Shown here in pieces: positions 40,311-49,123 of a stretch of 64,000 nt of DNA. The stretch is taken from contig CAJTYL010000004.1 of the NCBI GenBank assembly GCA_910583855.1, forward strand, positions 89,489-153,488, read 5' to 3'. The stretch's first letter is position 1; each line of letters starts with the position of its first letter. This DNA is from an uncultured Christensenella sp. (GTDB taxonomy: Bacteria; Bacillota; Clostridia; Christensenellales; Borkfalkiaceae). The notes beneath the pieces are model-generated. The model ran no database searches. It saw only the letters and a list, made by a program, of their open reading frames with translations, and was not told where the DNA came from. The position numbers and the translations under genes are program-made.

Positions 40311-41873
40311 TTACATAAGGTTGCCGTATTCGTACATCTTGTTGAACAGTCCGTCGGAAACCACGCTTCTCAATCTTGCGAAGTAGATGAATACGCTGTT
40401 GAAGAATCTGTCGTTGCTTCCGCCTACGATATACTCGGGAATAAATCCAAGGTTACCGTTCTGGCGTTCAAGGAATACTCTTGAGAATTCAATCTTCTGG
40501 TCGTTAGAAAGAGTATTGATAAATTCGTCGGAAGGACCGTTGTAGATAACGGGATTGTAAACTTCGGGCTCTTCAACGGGCTTCTCTTCCTCGAATGTAG
40601 GAGGAACGTAAACGTAAGGCTTTTCTTCTTCGGCTTCGGTAACTTCTACGGGTTGTTCGTTGTCGATGGGTTTAGCCGGCGTATGAATTACTGCCGCAAC
40701 GGCTACGCTAATCTTCTTTCTCTTTCTGTCGAATCTGACAAGCCTGATTATATTAAGGATAAGAGCTACCAAAGCAAGAGATGCTATAACTATGCTCATA
40801 AGCCCCGTCGTCGCGCTGTCGATAAAGAAAGGAAGAACGATGACCAAAGCCGCTGCAACGAGTTCAAGCGTGTATCTTATCACGTTGCTTACAAGCATAT
40901 AGCGCTTAGTCACCTTGCCGAGTCCCATAGCGTCCAAAAGGAAGTTGATAAGGACGAGCAGCGCAAGTATAAGCGTGCAGAGGAACAGGGTCTGCTGGAT
41001 AGCCGTCATTCCCTCCATAGCCGCCGTGAGAGTGGTGGGGAAACCGCTCTCCGTACCGCAGAAAAGCATAAGCACGGGAAGAATGCCGATGACCGAAGTT
41101 CCGAGCGCAACCGAGTAATACAGTTTGCCGTCGAACGTGCCTTCCGTCTTTGTAATCAATTCTCCGAGCGGTTCTTTTAAAGGAGGAATAATCGCACCGA
41201 GGTCGTAAACGGCGAGCATAAGCGCAAGCGTGGATAAAAGAAGTAAAACGAACTTAAACACGCCGCTGCCCTTCTTATAGAACACGCTTTGGATAACGAG
41301 CATTACGAACGTGCCGCCGAACGCGCCCAAAAGAGGCCAGCTCCAACGATACGACATCTGTTCAAGAAGTTCGGGAGTGAAAAGAGTAAAGCTCGTAAGC
41401 TGAACGAACACGAAGAAGCTTACGAAAAGGAACGCAACAACTTCTATAAAGCTTGCCGCGCTTAGCGCGGTATTTCTCTTTGACTTTTTGCTGAACGTGC
41501 TTACGATAGCGGGTATTAACGCGATAAGCCCCGCAAGTACCACGAGTGCGTAAAGTACGGTGAAAAGCGCGCCCAAATCGTAGCCGCCCTCTATAACGCC
41601 GTTAAGCGTAATGGGCAGGGAATAGGCGAAAGGCGAACCTAAAATGTTGCCCTCCGCGTCTTTGAGCAGGTTGACGAAAGCTTCTAAAGGAATTGCCTTG
41701 GAAAGCGCGTCAGGTAACTGGAACGCCCAGATTGCCGCCGTCGTTCCGTCGTGAGCGGGATTAGTGCCGTAAGGCAAAAACAACCCAAGAAGCAAAGCTA
41801 TAAGCGCGATGATATAAGTTACCAGCGCAACAACTCTGTTGGGACGTTTATTCGTTTCTTTTTTGTTTCCCAT
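40311..41873 (-). CDS. Polytopic membrane protein of unknown function
   Basis: A 520-residue protein with about nine hydrophobic segments in residues 15-380 (for example VVALVTYIIALIALLLGLFL, ALFTVLYALVVLAGLIALI and TLFLCTLILALLVLINFLL). A cytoplasmic, Pro/Glu-rich linker (EEEKPYVYVPPTFEEEKPVEEP) and a C-terminal domain of about 80 residues follow (DEFINTLSNDQKIEFSRVFL, FFNSVFIYFARLRSVVSDGLF). I do not recognise a family. It has its own promoter and no co-transcribed partner. Confidence 0.7.
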   Translation of the reverse strand: MGNKKETNKRPNRVVALVTYIIALIALLLGLFLPYGTNPAHDGTTAAIWAFQLPDALSKAIPLEAFVNLLKDAEGNILGSPFAYSLPITLNGVIEGGYDLGALFTVLYALVVLAGLIALIPAIVSTFSKKSKRNTALSAASFIEVVAFLFVSFFVFVQLTSFTLFTPELLEQMSYRWSWPLLGAFGGTFVMLVIQSVFYKKGSGVFKFVLLLLSTLALMLAVYDLGAIIPPLKEPLGELITKTEGTFDGKLYYSVALGTSVIGILPVLMLFCGTESGFPTTLTAAMEGMTAIQQTLFLCTLILALLVLINFLLDAMGLGKVTKRYMLVSNVIRYTLELVAAALVIVLPFFIDSATTGLMSIVIASLALVALILNIIRLVRFDRKRKKISVAVAAVIHTPAKPIDNEQPVEVTEAEEEKPYVYVPPTFEEEKPVEEPEVYNPVIYNGPSDEFINTLSNDQKIEFSRVFLERQNGNLGFIPEYIVGGSNDRFFNSVFIYFARLRSVVSDGLFNKMYEYGNLM

Positions 41874-41957
41874 AATCGTATATCTCCGTATTATGAATTG
41901 TAAAATCCACCGTTTTATGCGGTTAATCTACTTATTATAGTGGTTCGTATATTTAAC

Positions 41958-41986
41958 ATTTTATACCAAACGAATTCGGTTGTCAA
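41958..41986 (-). promoter_or_regulatory. Promoter of the polytopic membrane protein gene
   Basis: Minus strand TTGACA (41981-41986), 17 bp, TAAAAT (41958-41963). The leader is about 78 nt. The 381-bp gap up to 42254 otherwise holds only this promoter and the divergent one at 42206; I see no gene in it. Confidence 0.75.
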
Positions 41987-42205
41987 CAATATCGCCCCTG
42001 TTTTCATTGATAAAAACATTATTTTGTGCGTCCGAATCCGATGCGTTTTTCACAGCAAAAACCGCTTAACAACAGCATATGGCGGGGGGTAACGTTTTTT
42101 ATATTGACCTTAACGTAAGAAAAAATACCTTACACCGAGTTTGTGCAATCACCGCTTAAATAACTCGTTTTAAAGGGTATATAGTTTGATTTTGATGAAA
42201 AATTA

Positions 42206-42234
42206 TTGCAAAAATGGCAAATATTTGATATAGT
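42206..42234 (+). promoter_or_regulatory. Promoter of the PucR-type regulator and S41 protease
   Basis: TTGCAA (42206-42211), 17 bp, TATAGT (42229-42234). ACGGAG follows 15 bp before the ATG at 42255. Confidence 0.65.
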
Positions 42235-42254
42235 GTAGTTACGGAGAACGAAAA

Positions 42255-42662
42255 ATGAGCGAAAACACGTTTGACGGCGAAGTACGCGAAAAAAACGAAA
42301 AATTTCAAAGAGTGCCTGATATGCTTGAACTAAATAGGTTTTTTGAGGGTGAAACGTGCACGAAAGTCAATTATCGCGAGGTTGCGGCGTCGCTGCCCAA
42401 ATCGGTAAGGGAAAAGATAACTTCACGCTTTGAAATGAAAAATCTCGCCAAAATCTTCGAGGACCAAAGTATGATGCAGACGGTGGAAACGTATCTGGAT
42501 TGCGGTATGAATATTTCGGAAACCGCCAGAAGACTGTATATGCACCGCAACACACTGATGTACAGACTTAATTCTATCCGCAAAAATACGGGAATGGACT
42601 TAAGCAGTTTCGACGACGCGGTAACATTCAGATTACTGCACTATCTTTATATTATTAAATAA
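42255..42662 (+). CDS. PucR-type helix-turn-helix protein
   Basis: A 135-residue protein whose C-terminal half is the PucR/CdaR HTH: VETYLDCGMNISETARRLY, MHRNTLMYRLNSIRKNTGMDL and SSFDDAVTFRLL. The large sensory part of PucR proteins is absent; instead about 65 unrecognised residues precede the HTH. It probably binds DNA as a small regulator. An S41 peptidase gene follows after 17 bp and may be co-transcribed or controlled by it. Confidence 0.8.
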   Translation: MSENTFDGEVREKNEKFQRVPDMLELNRFFEGETCTKVNYREVAASLPKSVREKITSRFEMKNLAKIFEDQSMMQTVETYLDCGMNISETARRLYMHRNTLMYRLNSIRKNTGMDLSSFDDAVTFRLLHYLYIIK

Positions 42663-42679
42663 GGTACAGGATTTTATTT

Positions 42680-44029
42680 ATGGGCAAACACGATTACGGA
42701 AATAAATTTTTAAGGATGGCTGCCGTCGTTATAGTTGCGGTTATTCTTGCCGCCGCGGCGCTCTTTTCGGGGTGCGGTATTTTTGGCTCGACTGACACCA
42801 GAAAGTGGGTTATAAATACAGTAAAGCAAAATTATTATTTTTACGACGAAATGGATAAAACGGATATCGACAATCTTTCGGTAGAGGAGATTGTCGCCCG
42901 CCTCGATATTTATTCGGAGTTTTATACCCGTGAGGAAATGCAGGCTCTTATAAAGGACAATTCGGGGCAAAAGGCGGGCGTGGGATTTTCCTATATCTAC
43001 GTAGCCGCGGGCGCAAGCTCAATCTATCCCGAAGGCGGCTGTCTCATTGTGACGGTGGTCGGCAACTCCCCTGCGGAGAAGGCGGGAATGAAAACGGGGC
43101 AGCTTCTCGTAAGCGGAACATACGAGGGTCGTACTTCGGAGTTTAAAACGTCCGACGATGTGGGCAACTTCATCGACCCGATATCGGCGGGAGTCAAGTT
43201 CACTCTTACCGTGTCCACGGGCGAAAGCTTTGAAGTATCAAAGCAAGAATACACCGCAAGCTATATGTTTATGGCAACCAAAAACTCGGCGTGGACGCCT
43301 ACTTTTGACGGCGACGGCGACGCGAACGGAGTTAAAGAAGTTAGCGACAGGGCGATAAATTATTTGCCCGACGGAGCGGCTTATTTCAGTATGTCGCAGT
43401 TCTACGGCGGTGCGGCGGACGAATTCGGCTACCTTCTCAAAGAATACAACGCACAGCGTTGCACTTCGCTCATACTCGATTTGCGCAACAACGGCGGCGG
43501 CTACGTTGACGTTATGCAGGATATGGCGGGGTACTTCACCTCGTCGCTAGGCAAACAGACGCGCGTCGCTATGACCGCAAGGTACAAAAGCGGCAGGGAG
43601 GAAGTAGCCGATTGCTTATACCACGGCGGTGAAAACCTGGTACCCGCCGATAATACGGTATACGTTCTTGCGAATTCGGGAACGGCTAGTGCGTCCGAAG
43701 CGCTTATCGGCGTGCTCGTCAGCTACGGTTTTTTAAAATACGAAAATATCTTTCTTTCCGATTACGGCGAAGAATTTATGAGTTGGGCGGGCGGCGATTA
43801 CGGAACAGCGAAGAGCTACGGCAAGGGTATAATGCAGTCCACCTTCACGAACTTTATGACGGGCGAAGCGTTGAAGCTGACCACCGCGCAGATTTACTGG
43901 CCCAACGGAAAGTGTATTCACGGCATCGGGCTTACGGCGGAGGACGGCTGCCGCTTGGTTGAAGCCGACTGGATTGTAACGCCCGAAGACGACGAGCTTA
44001 AAAAGGTAATAACGATGATAAAGGGATAA
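42680..44029 (+). CDS. S41-family (C-terminal processing) peptidase, lipoprotein
   Basis: A 449-residue exported protease. An N-terminal hydrophobic stretch ends in a lipobox-like LFSGCG, so it is probably lipid-anchored. A PDZ domain follows (GGCLIVTVVGNSPAEKAGMK) and then the S41 domain with ILDLRNNGGGYVDVM, the nucleophile region ANSGTASASEALIG and the Lys in SYGKGIMQ, giving a Ser-Lys dyad. Substrate is unknown. It ends 3 bp before the left arm of the split terminator at 44031. Confidence 0.9.
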   Translation: MGKHDYGNKFLRMAAVVIVAVILAAAALFSGCGIFGSTDTRKWVINTVKQNYYFYDEMDKTDIDNLSVEEIVARLDIYSEFYTREEMQALIKDNSGQKAGVGFSYIYVAAGASSIYPEGGCLIVTVVGNSPAEKAGMKTGQLLVSGTYEGRTSEFKTSDDVGNFIDPISAGVKFTLTVSTGESFEVSKQEYTASYMFMATKNSAWTPTFDGDGDANGVKEVSDRAINYLPDGAAYFSMSQFYGGAADEFGYLLKEYNAQRCTSLILDLRNNGGGYVDVMQDMAGYFTSSLGKQTRVAMTARYKSGREEVADCLYHGGENLVPADNTVYVLANSGTASASEALIGVLVSYGFLKYENIFLSDYGEEFMSWAGGDYGTAKSYGKGIMQSTFTNFMTGEALKLTTAQIYWPNGKCIHGIGLTAEDGCRLVEADWIVTPEDDELKKVITMIKG

Positions 44030-44030
44030 G

Positions 44031-44044
44031 AAAAGCCGCGCGGC
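44031..44044 (+). terminator. Left arm of a terminator apparently split by an insertion
   Basis: AAAAGCCGCGCGGC directly after the protease stop. Its perfect complement GCCGCGCGGCTTTT is 7.2 kb away at 51230-51243, just before the next minus-strand gene. Together they would make the bidirectional terminator expected between these convergent genes. Confidence 0.6.
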
Positions 44045-44110
44045 AATGCGCAATTCCCATAGGGATTAAAAAACAAAAATTTTATAAGAGTTGCACTTTC
44101 AAGCGAGACA

Positions 44111-44145
44111 AAATGCTCTTGGACAAATAGTTCAAGAGCATTTTT
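44111..44145. terminator. Terminator of the HxlR gene
   Basis: AAATGCTCTTG / CAAGAGCATTTTT; usable from both sides. Confidence 0.8.
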
Positions 44146-44153
44146 ATGTATAG

Positions 44154-44549
44154 TTACTGATTAAGCAGTTCTTTGATTTGTTCTTCTGTATAGGGGCTTA
44201 CATAATCGCGCTCACACAAATGTGTTTGACTCCAAATCATCATTTGCGTTAAGATGGGAACAAAACTTTTTCCAAGCTCAGTCAAAGAATATTCTACTTT
44301 CGGCGGCACTTCTTTATAAATTTCACGGTGTATAAAACCGTCGTCTTCCAACTCTCGCAACTGCTTCGTAAGAGTAGATTGCGTGATTCCGTCAATTCTT
44401 CTCAATAGTTCGCCAAATCGTTGCACCTTACCAACAGCTATATACCACAAAATAAGGAACTTCCATTTGCCGCTTAAAACGGATTGCAATGTACTCATCG
44501 GCACACAACGTGCCATAACTTCTCTTTTTCTGAATTTGTTGTCTGTCAT
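44154..44549 (-). CDS. HxlR-family transcriptional regulator
   Basis: A 131-residue winged-helix regulator: VLSGKWKFLILWYIAVGKVQRFGELLRRIDGITQSTLTKQL contains the HTH and the typical GKWK motif, and an N-terminal Cys (ARCVPM) sits where redox-sensing HxlR proteins carry theirs. It is divergent from the radical SAM gene at 44700, and the intergenic AGTATC-N6-GATACT palindrome is its likely operator. The natural signal is unknown, possibly an electrophile or quinone by family analogy. Confidence 0.9.
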   Translation of the reverse strand: MTDNKFRKREVMARCVPMSTLQSVLSGKWKFLILWYIAVGKVQRFGELLRRIDGITQSTLTKQLRELEDDGFIHREIYKEVPPKVEYSLTELGKSFVPILTQMMIWSQTHLCERDYVSPYTEEQIKELLNQ

Positions 44550-44566
44550 AATGAACCTCGATATTT

Positions 44567-44671
44567 ATTATAACGAATTTTCAAAGTTAAGTCAATCGCC
44601 ATAGTATCTTTTTTGATACTACTACTAAATAAAGACAGTACTTGAATTGCAATACTATTAGGATTTATAAT
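44567..44671. promoter_or_regulatory. Divergent promoters and palindrome between HxlR and radical SAM genes
   Basis: Minus strand: TTGACT (44590-44595), 17 bp, TATAAT (44567-44572). Plus strand: TTGAAT (44642-44647), 18 bp, TATAAT (44666-44671). Between them is AGTATC-TTTTTT-GATACT (44603-44620); a further AGTA/TACT arrangement overlaps the plus promoter. Confidence 0.75.
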
Positions 44672-44699
44672 AGAAGAAAAACAAAGGACGGTTTTTATT

Positions 44700-45584
44700 A
44701 TGCACTATACAGGTACGGTTTGGCGTCCGCCTTACGAAGCGTGGTCGGCTCTATTACAAGTTACGGCAGGTTGCACACATCATAAGTGCAAGTTCTGCAC
44801 TTTATACGACGATGTTCCATTCAAGTTCCGTATGTCTCCTATGGACGAAATCGAAGAAGATATAAAAGAATTGTATCACTATACACCCGATGTAACGAGA
44901 GTATTTTTAGTCGGGGCAAATCCTTTTGTGCTTTCTTCGGAAAAGCTACGCAATATTGCGTATATGGCAAAACAGTATTTAAACCGACTGAAAACTATCG
45001 GCTGTTTTGCTCGAATAACCGATATTACCCCGAAAAGCATAGAGGAATTAAGACAACTACGAAGTTGCGGTTATAACGGCATTACTATCGGTGTAGAAAC
45101 GGGCGATGACGAAGCATTGACCTTTATGCACAAAGGCTATACGTCTGCCGACATTTTGGAACAATGCCTTAAACTCGACAAAGCAGGAATAGAATATAAC
45201 TTTTTCTATCTCACGGGCATTTGCGGTAAAGGTAAAAGCAACCAAGGCGTCGAGAATACGCTAAAAGTATTTAATGAGCTCAATCCTAAAATCATCGGCG
45301 CGTCTATGCTTACCGTTTACCCCGCTTCGGAATTATATACCGAAATACAAAACGGAAATTGGGTTGAAGAAAGCGAAACGGAAAAATACAACGAGCTGAA
45401 AATGCTTATAAACGGTTTGACTATAAAAACACACTTTGCCGCTTTGGGTGCGTCAAATGCAGTACAGTTGCACGGCAATCTTCCGTCCGATAGATCAGAA
45501 CTGGTTACAATAATAGACCAAGTGATTAACCGCTTTGGCGAAAAAAAATTAAAAAGATATAGAAAGAACTTGAAACACCTTTAA
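44700..45584 (+). CDS. Radical SAM protein
   Basis: A 294-residue enzyme with a 4Fe-4S motif CTHHKCKFC, spaced C-x4-C-x2-C instead of the classical C-x3-C-x2-C, in the family motif GCTHHKCKFCTLY. Downstream are ANPFVLSSEKL, ITIGVETGDDEAL and a partial TIM-barrel. The substrate is unknown. The HxlR gene across the divergent promoter is the likely regulator. It lies in the accessory island and has a terminator after it. Confidence 0.88.
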   Translation: MHYTGTVWRPPYEAWSALLQVTAGCTHHKCKFCTLYDDVPFKFRMSPMDEIEEDIKELYHYTPDVTRVFLVGANPFVLSSEKLRNIAYMAKQYLNRLKTIGCFARITDITPKSIEELRQLRSCGYNGITIGVETGDDEALTFMHKGYTSADILEQCLKLDKAGIEYNFFYLTGICGKGKSNQGVENTLKVFNELNPKIIGASMLTVYPASELYTEIQNGNWVEESETEKYNELKMLINGLTIKTHFAALGASNAVQLHGNLPSDRSELVTIIDQVINRFGEKKLKRYRKNLKHL

Positions 45585-45589
45585 ACAAA

Positions 45590-45614
45590 AAAGCCGAGAT
45601 TTGCTCTCGGCTTT
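45590..45614. terminator. Terminator of the radical SAM gene
   Basis: AAAGCCGAGA-TTTGC-TCTCGGCTTT. Confidence 0.8.
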
Positions 45615-45670
45615 CTACACTAAATTACTGTTTATCTTACAGCCATTACATAGCTTATAATACCAAATCA

Positions 45671-46657
45671 TCAATTTAGCTTTTGCCCGCATTCGGGACA
45701 AAAGTTTGCACCTGCGACAATCGGCTTTCCGCACTTAGAGCAAAATTGGTGAATGGGATTACCGCATCCGGAGCAAAATTTGCTATCGGGTTGAATAGGT
45801 TTTCGGCATACGGAGCAAATATCCGACGGCGACACGGTATTTGACGAAATCACTTCTTTGCCAAGCACATTACCGACGCCAACGCCCAAAATCGTCCCCG
45901 CCGTCCCGTTTCCTGCCGCCGCTTTTAAGGCGTCTGCCTGCGCTATTTTAGCATACACGTCAACATTATTTCGCATAAGCCCAAGTCTTGCGTTTTCGTC
46001 TACGGCTTTTTCCAACTCGGGCGGAACGGAAAGATTTTCTATGTCGAATGCGGTCAGTGTGACGCCGAGTTCGCCGCAACGTGCCGCAACGGATTTTTTC
46101 ACCTCCTCACTCAATTCGGCATATTTGGACGTCATATCCGAAAGGCTTACGTTACAAGTCGCAAACGCAGACGAAATGCTTCCCACCAGCAAAGTCCGCA
46201 ATGCTTTATTCAACTTGTTCGTCTCGTAGCATTCCGCCATACCCGCGACCGACGTAAGAAACAATTCGGGAACTGTAATTTTGAACGAATATGCTCCGTT
46301 TCCTCTGATTCTTATAATTCCGTATTCTGTTTGTACGGGAACGGGATTCGACGTTCCCCACCGTATTCCCGTAATCTCCTTTACGTTAACAAAATAAATC
46401 TCGGATTTGAACGGTGTTTCAAATCCGTATTTCCAGGCAAGTAACTTACTTATAACAGGCAAACTGTCGGTGTTGAGTTTATACGTTCCCGCCCCGAAGA
46501 CATCCGCCGTTTTACCTTTGTCGCAAAATACAGCCACTTGACTTTCGCGCACGGTAAGCGAAGACCCTTTTTTTATTACGTTGTCTTTCATATCGAACTT
46601 TTGCACCAACGTTTCATCGTCAAATGCGTGCAGCTCTATTATTTTAAGCATTCCCAT
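45671..46657 (-). CDS. SPFH-domain protein with C-terminal zinc ribbons (YdjI-like)
   Basis: A 328-residue protein. The first about 230 residues match the SPFH/virion-core-like family (VRESQVAVFCDKGKTADVFGAG, YFVNVKEITGIRWGT, VTLTAFDIENLSVPPE). A Gly/Ala-rich linker follows, then two to three zinc ribbons (CSVCRKPI, CSGCGNPIHQFCSKCG, CPECGQKL). Bacillus YdjI belongs to this group and is linked with membrane stress; that is family knowledge. It lies 17 bp after the zinc-ribbon gene upstream, so the two form an operon. Confidence 0.85.
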   Translation of the reverse strand: MGMLKIIELHAFDDETLVQKFDMKDNVIKKGSSLTVRESQVAVFCDKGKTADVFGAGTYKLNTDSLPVISKLLAWKYGFETPFKSEIYFVNVKEITGIRWGTSNPVPVQTEYGIIRIRGNGAYSFKITVPELFLTSVAGMAECYETNKLNKALRTLLVGSISSAFATCNVSLSDMTSKYAELSEEVKKSVAARCGELGVTLTAFDIENLSVPPELEKAVDENARLGLMRNNVDVYAKIAQADALKAAAGNGTAGTILGVGVGNVLGKEVISSNTVSPSDICSVCRKPIQPDSKFCSGCGNPIHQFCSKCGKPIVAGANFCPECGQKLN

Positions 46658-46674
46658 ATCTGAATTTCCTTTTA

Positions 46675-48300
46675 TTAGTTAAACTCCATAGTTTTTATTG
46701 CATGTTCGAAAATCGGCGCCCAATACCATCTGTCTTTACCGAGACAGTTCCAACTGCCGATACCTTGTTTCCCGTCCAACGAGAAGAAAAACATTGCGTT
46801 ATATATAGGCTGGTCAATGGCATCGGAAATAAAATCGACAAAGAAAATATTGCCGCTTGACGCGATGATTTTCGCTTCCCCGAATTTTGCCGAAGAGAGC
46901 GAGTATTTCAACATAGCGAGCATTTGCTTACCGAAAGCCGCAACGTCTTTGCTATTGAGCGAACCGCCGAAATTCACGTTCAGATTCACCGTTGCGTCGG
47001 GCGTAGTATATATGTAACGCGGCGCATTTGCGGGATACTTTATACGGCGCAATTCGTCCGACATCACTTCAAAACTTTCGGGCATTACGGCGGTGATTTT
47101 ACCGTCCGCTATACGCGCCCGCACGAACTTTACATCGGGCAGTTCACATCCCTGCGGCATATCGGCGCGGATATTTTCGTAGTTTATGCCTCCCACAGTG
47201 CAGTCGAGCGCGTTACCTTTTACGATGAAAGTCGTCCCGCACGCCGAGCAATACGCGGTCTTTCCGTTTTCGTCAAGCACAATGGGGCTGCCGCATTGCG
47301 TGCATATAAGAGCTTCGAGTTCGTTTGCACGCCGAATTTCTATTCCGTCTGCTTTGCCGCGGATATTGCCGCAAGACATGCATACTCCGTCTTCACCTAG
47401 CGTACCGCCGCAAGCGGGACAAATATTGCTTTCCAGCCGCTCGCCGTCCGAAATTTTAATTTTTATTTCCGCGTCGGAAAGTATATCGACGGAATCGCTC
47501 TTTGCTTTGACCATCGGCTTTGCATCACCGTAATTGTATTTGCGCTCTCCTTTAACATAAATTTCGCCCTGCGGTATATTGGTCTTTTCCGCAATAATCT
47601 CAAACGCTTCAATTAAATTATCGGTCAATCTGTCGAAATATGCGCCGTTATCTCTGCCGCGCACAAACGCGCAATACACGATTTCTTTATCTGTCTGATA
47701 GCCGTTGGTCTGCTCCAAACGCACGGTAACAAAGTAAGCGTTTTTGTAATCGACGACGTCAAAGCATCCCGCAGGAACAACGTCCACGCTGAATGCGGAA
47801 TATTTGTGTTTAAGTTGTGATACCCACATTTTTAGCTTATTAAACAAAACCAAGTCATCGGTTTCGTCAATCAGTTTTGCGCGTTTACCATAATTTTTCA
47901 ATATTCGGTGCGCTTTTGCAAAGCCGTACTGCTCCGTGATTGCACAGCAATAATAGGCTTTTTTCTCGTCATAATACGGACTTTTTTTATCGCCGTAAAG
48001 AAAATACCCGATAAGCGCACAATCGCAGTTTATGTTATCCAACGCATTGTCAAGATACGTCAAATCACTGTCCGTAATCGCATTATTCCGCAAGCGACAT
48101 AAAACATAATGCGCACAAGCGTTATCGTCGCCGTTAAGCAAAAGTGTCATCAGTTCTTCTTCCGACGCATTAAAGTAATCGGTCGAAGACTTGCAATAAA
48201 CTTCCCTGTCACGCTCCGTGTCGCATTTTATCGCTTTCAAATATTTTCCGGTAACTTTTCTTGCAAAAGCCACCGCCTGTTTATTTTGCTTTTCAATCAT
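46675..48300 (-). CDS. Zinc-ribbon protein co-transcribed with the SPFH gene
   Basis: A 541-residue protein with an N-terminal helical region (about 100 residues), a middle domain (SVDVVPAGCFDVVDYKNAYFVTVRL) and two zinc ribbons near residues 290-350 (CPACGGTL...CMSCG and CTQCGSPI...CSACGTTF). A C-terminal domain ends KDRWYWAPIFEHAIKTMEFN. No signal peptide or membrane segment is visible. I do not recognise its function. Pairing with an SPFH zinc-ribbon protein under one promoter suggests they act together, perhaps at the membrane. Confidence 0.72.
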   Translation of the reverse strand: MIEKQNKQAVAFARKVTGKYLKAIKCDTERDREVYCKSSTDYFNASEEELMTLLLNGDDNACAHYVLCRLRNNAITDSDLTYLDNALDNINCDCALIGYFLYGDKKSPYYDEKKAYYCCAITEQYGFAKAHRILKNYGKRAKLIDETDDLVLFNKLKMWVSQLKHKYSAFSVDVVPAGCFDVVDYKNAYFVTVRLEQTNGYQTDKEIVYCAFVRGRDNGAYFDRLTDNLIEAFEIIAEKTNIPQGEIYVKGERKYNYGDAKPMVKAKSDSVDILSDAEIKIKISDGERLESNICPACGGTLGEDGVCMSCGNIRGKADGIEIRRANELEALICTQCGSPIVLDENGKTAYCSACGTTFIVKGNALDCTVGGINYENIRADMPQGCELPDVKFVRARIADGKITAVMPESFEVMSDELRRIKYPANAPRYIYTTPDATVNLNVNFGGSLNSKDVAAFGKQMLAMLKYSLSSAKFGEAKIIASSGNIFFVDFISDAIDQPIYNAMFFFSLDGKQGIGSWNCLGKDRWYWAPIFEHAIKTMEFN

Positions 48301-48373
48301 TCGCTTTTATCTCTTATTTGCGTAAATCCGTTGCTGATGCAACCGTATTTTTGGTTCGTATGATACCGTATAA

Positions 48374-48402
48374 ATTATAACACTTTATTTATCGCATTGC
48401 AA
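48374..48402 (-). promoter_or_regulatory. Promoter of the zinc-ribbon/SPFH operon
   Basis: Minus strand TTGCAA (48397-48402), 17 bp, TATAAT (48374-48379) preceded by TGT (extended -10). Confidence 0.75.
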
Positions 48403-48573
48403 GAAGTATAGAAACAAAAACAGATACTCTTATAGCTCTGCACGGTAAGCGAAAAACATTATTCGTCAAATCTTAAAATTTGTCCTTTACTACTTGCAAA
48501 TTCGCTGTTTATGGGTAATCGTTTCTGATGATTTTATGGTATAATTAAAAATCATAAATAAGGAGCAACGTCT

Positions 48574-49038
48574 ATGGATATGCAAAAAATCGGCTCGTTT
48601 TTAGCTGAGTTGCGAAAAGAAAAAAATCTGACGCAGGATGAACTCGGTGCGCAAATCGGAGTCACGAATAAAACCATATCGCGCTGGGAAACCGGCAACT
48701 ATCTACCGCCCGTCGAAATGCTGCAAACTCTTGGCGACAATTTCGGCGTAAGCATAAACGAAATATTGAACGGCGAAAGGATAAGCGACGGAAACTATAA
48801 AGATATTTCGGAACAAAATATCAAATCCGCGCTGACAAAAAGCGATTCGGTAATAGCGAAACACAGAAAAATTATGAACTGGGTTATCGCTGTCGTTGTG
48901 GCCGCGTTATACATAACGATTAGTCTTATAACTTTGAAATGGCAATATACCTGGATTATCTGGGCGGTTTATTGTGTGTATCGAACAGTCGAGAGTATAA
49001 TAATTTACTGCCTGAACGTTCACGTCAAATCAAAATAG
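48574..49038 (+). CDS. XRE-family HTH protein with membrane segments
   Basis: A 154-residue protein with a Cro/C1 HTH (NLTQDELGAQIGVTNKTISRWETGNYLPP) followed by VSINEILNGE, a short charged linker and two hydrophobic segments (WVIAVVVAALYITISLITL, YTWIIWAVYCVYRTVESIII). It resembles the regulator at 21896-22603 in layout but has a smaller membrane part. TATAAT at 48540 with a preceding TGG gives an extended -10 without a clear -35. AAGGAG precedes the ATG. Confidence 0.83.
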   Translation: MDMQKIGSFLAELRKEKNLTQDELGAQIGVTNKTISRWETGNYLPPVEMLQTLGDNFGVSINEILNGERISDGNYKDISEQNIKSALTKSDSVIAKHRKIMNWVIAVVVAALYITISLITLKWQYTWIIWAVYCVYRTVESIIIYCLNVHVKSK

Positions 49039-49064
49039 ACGTTATTAATCGGGTGTGAAGTTAT

Positions 49065-49093
49065 TTGCTTTTTATTATTCTCAGTGCTATAAT
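49065..49093 (+). promoter_or_regulatory. Promoter of the Sel1-repeat gene
   Basis: TTGCTT (49065-49070), 17 bp, TATAAT (49088-49093) with TGC before it. AAGGAG follows before the ATG at 49124. Confidence 0.78.
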
Positions 49094-49123
49094 TTAGAAT
49101 AAATAATTAGTAAGGAGTCAAAA

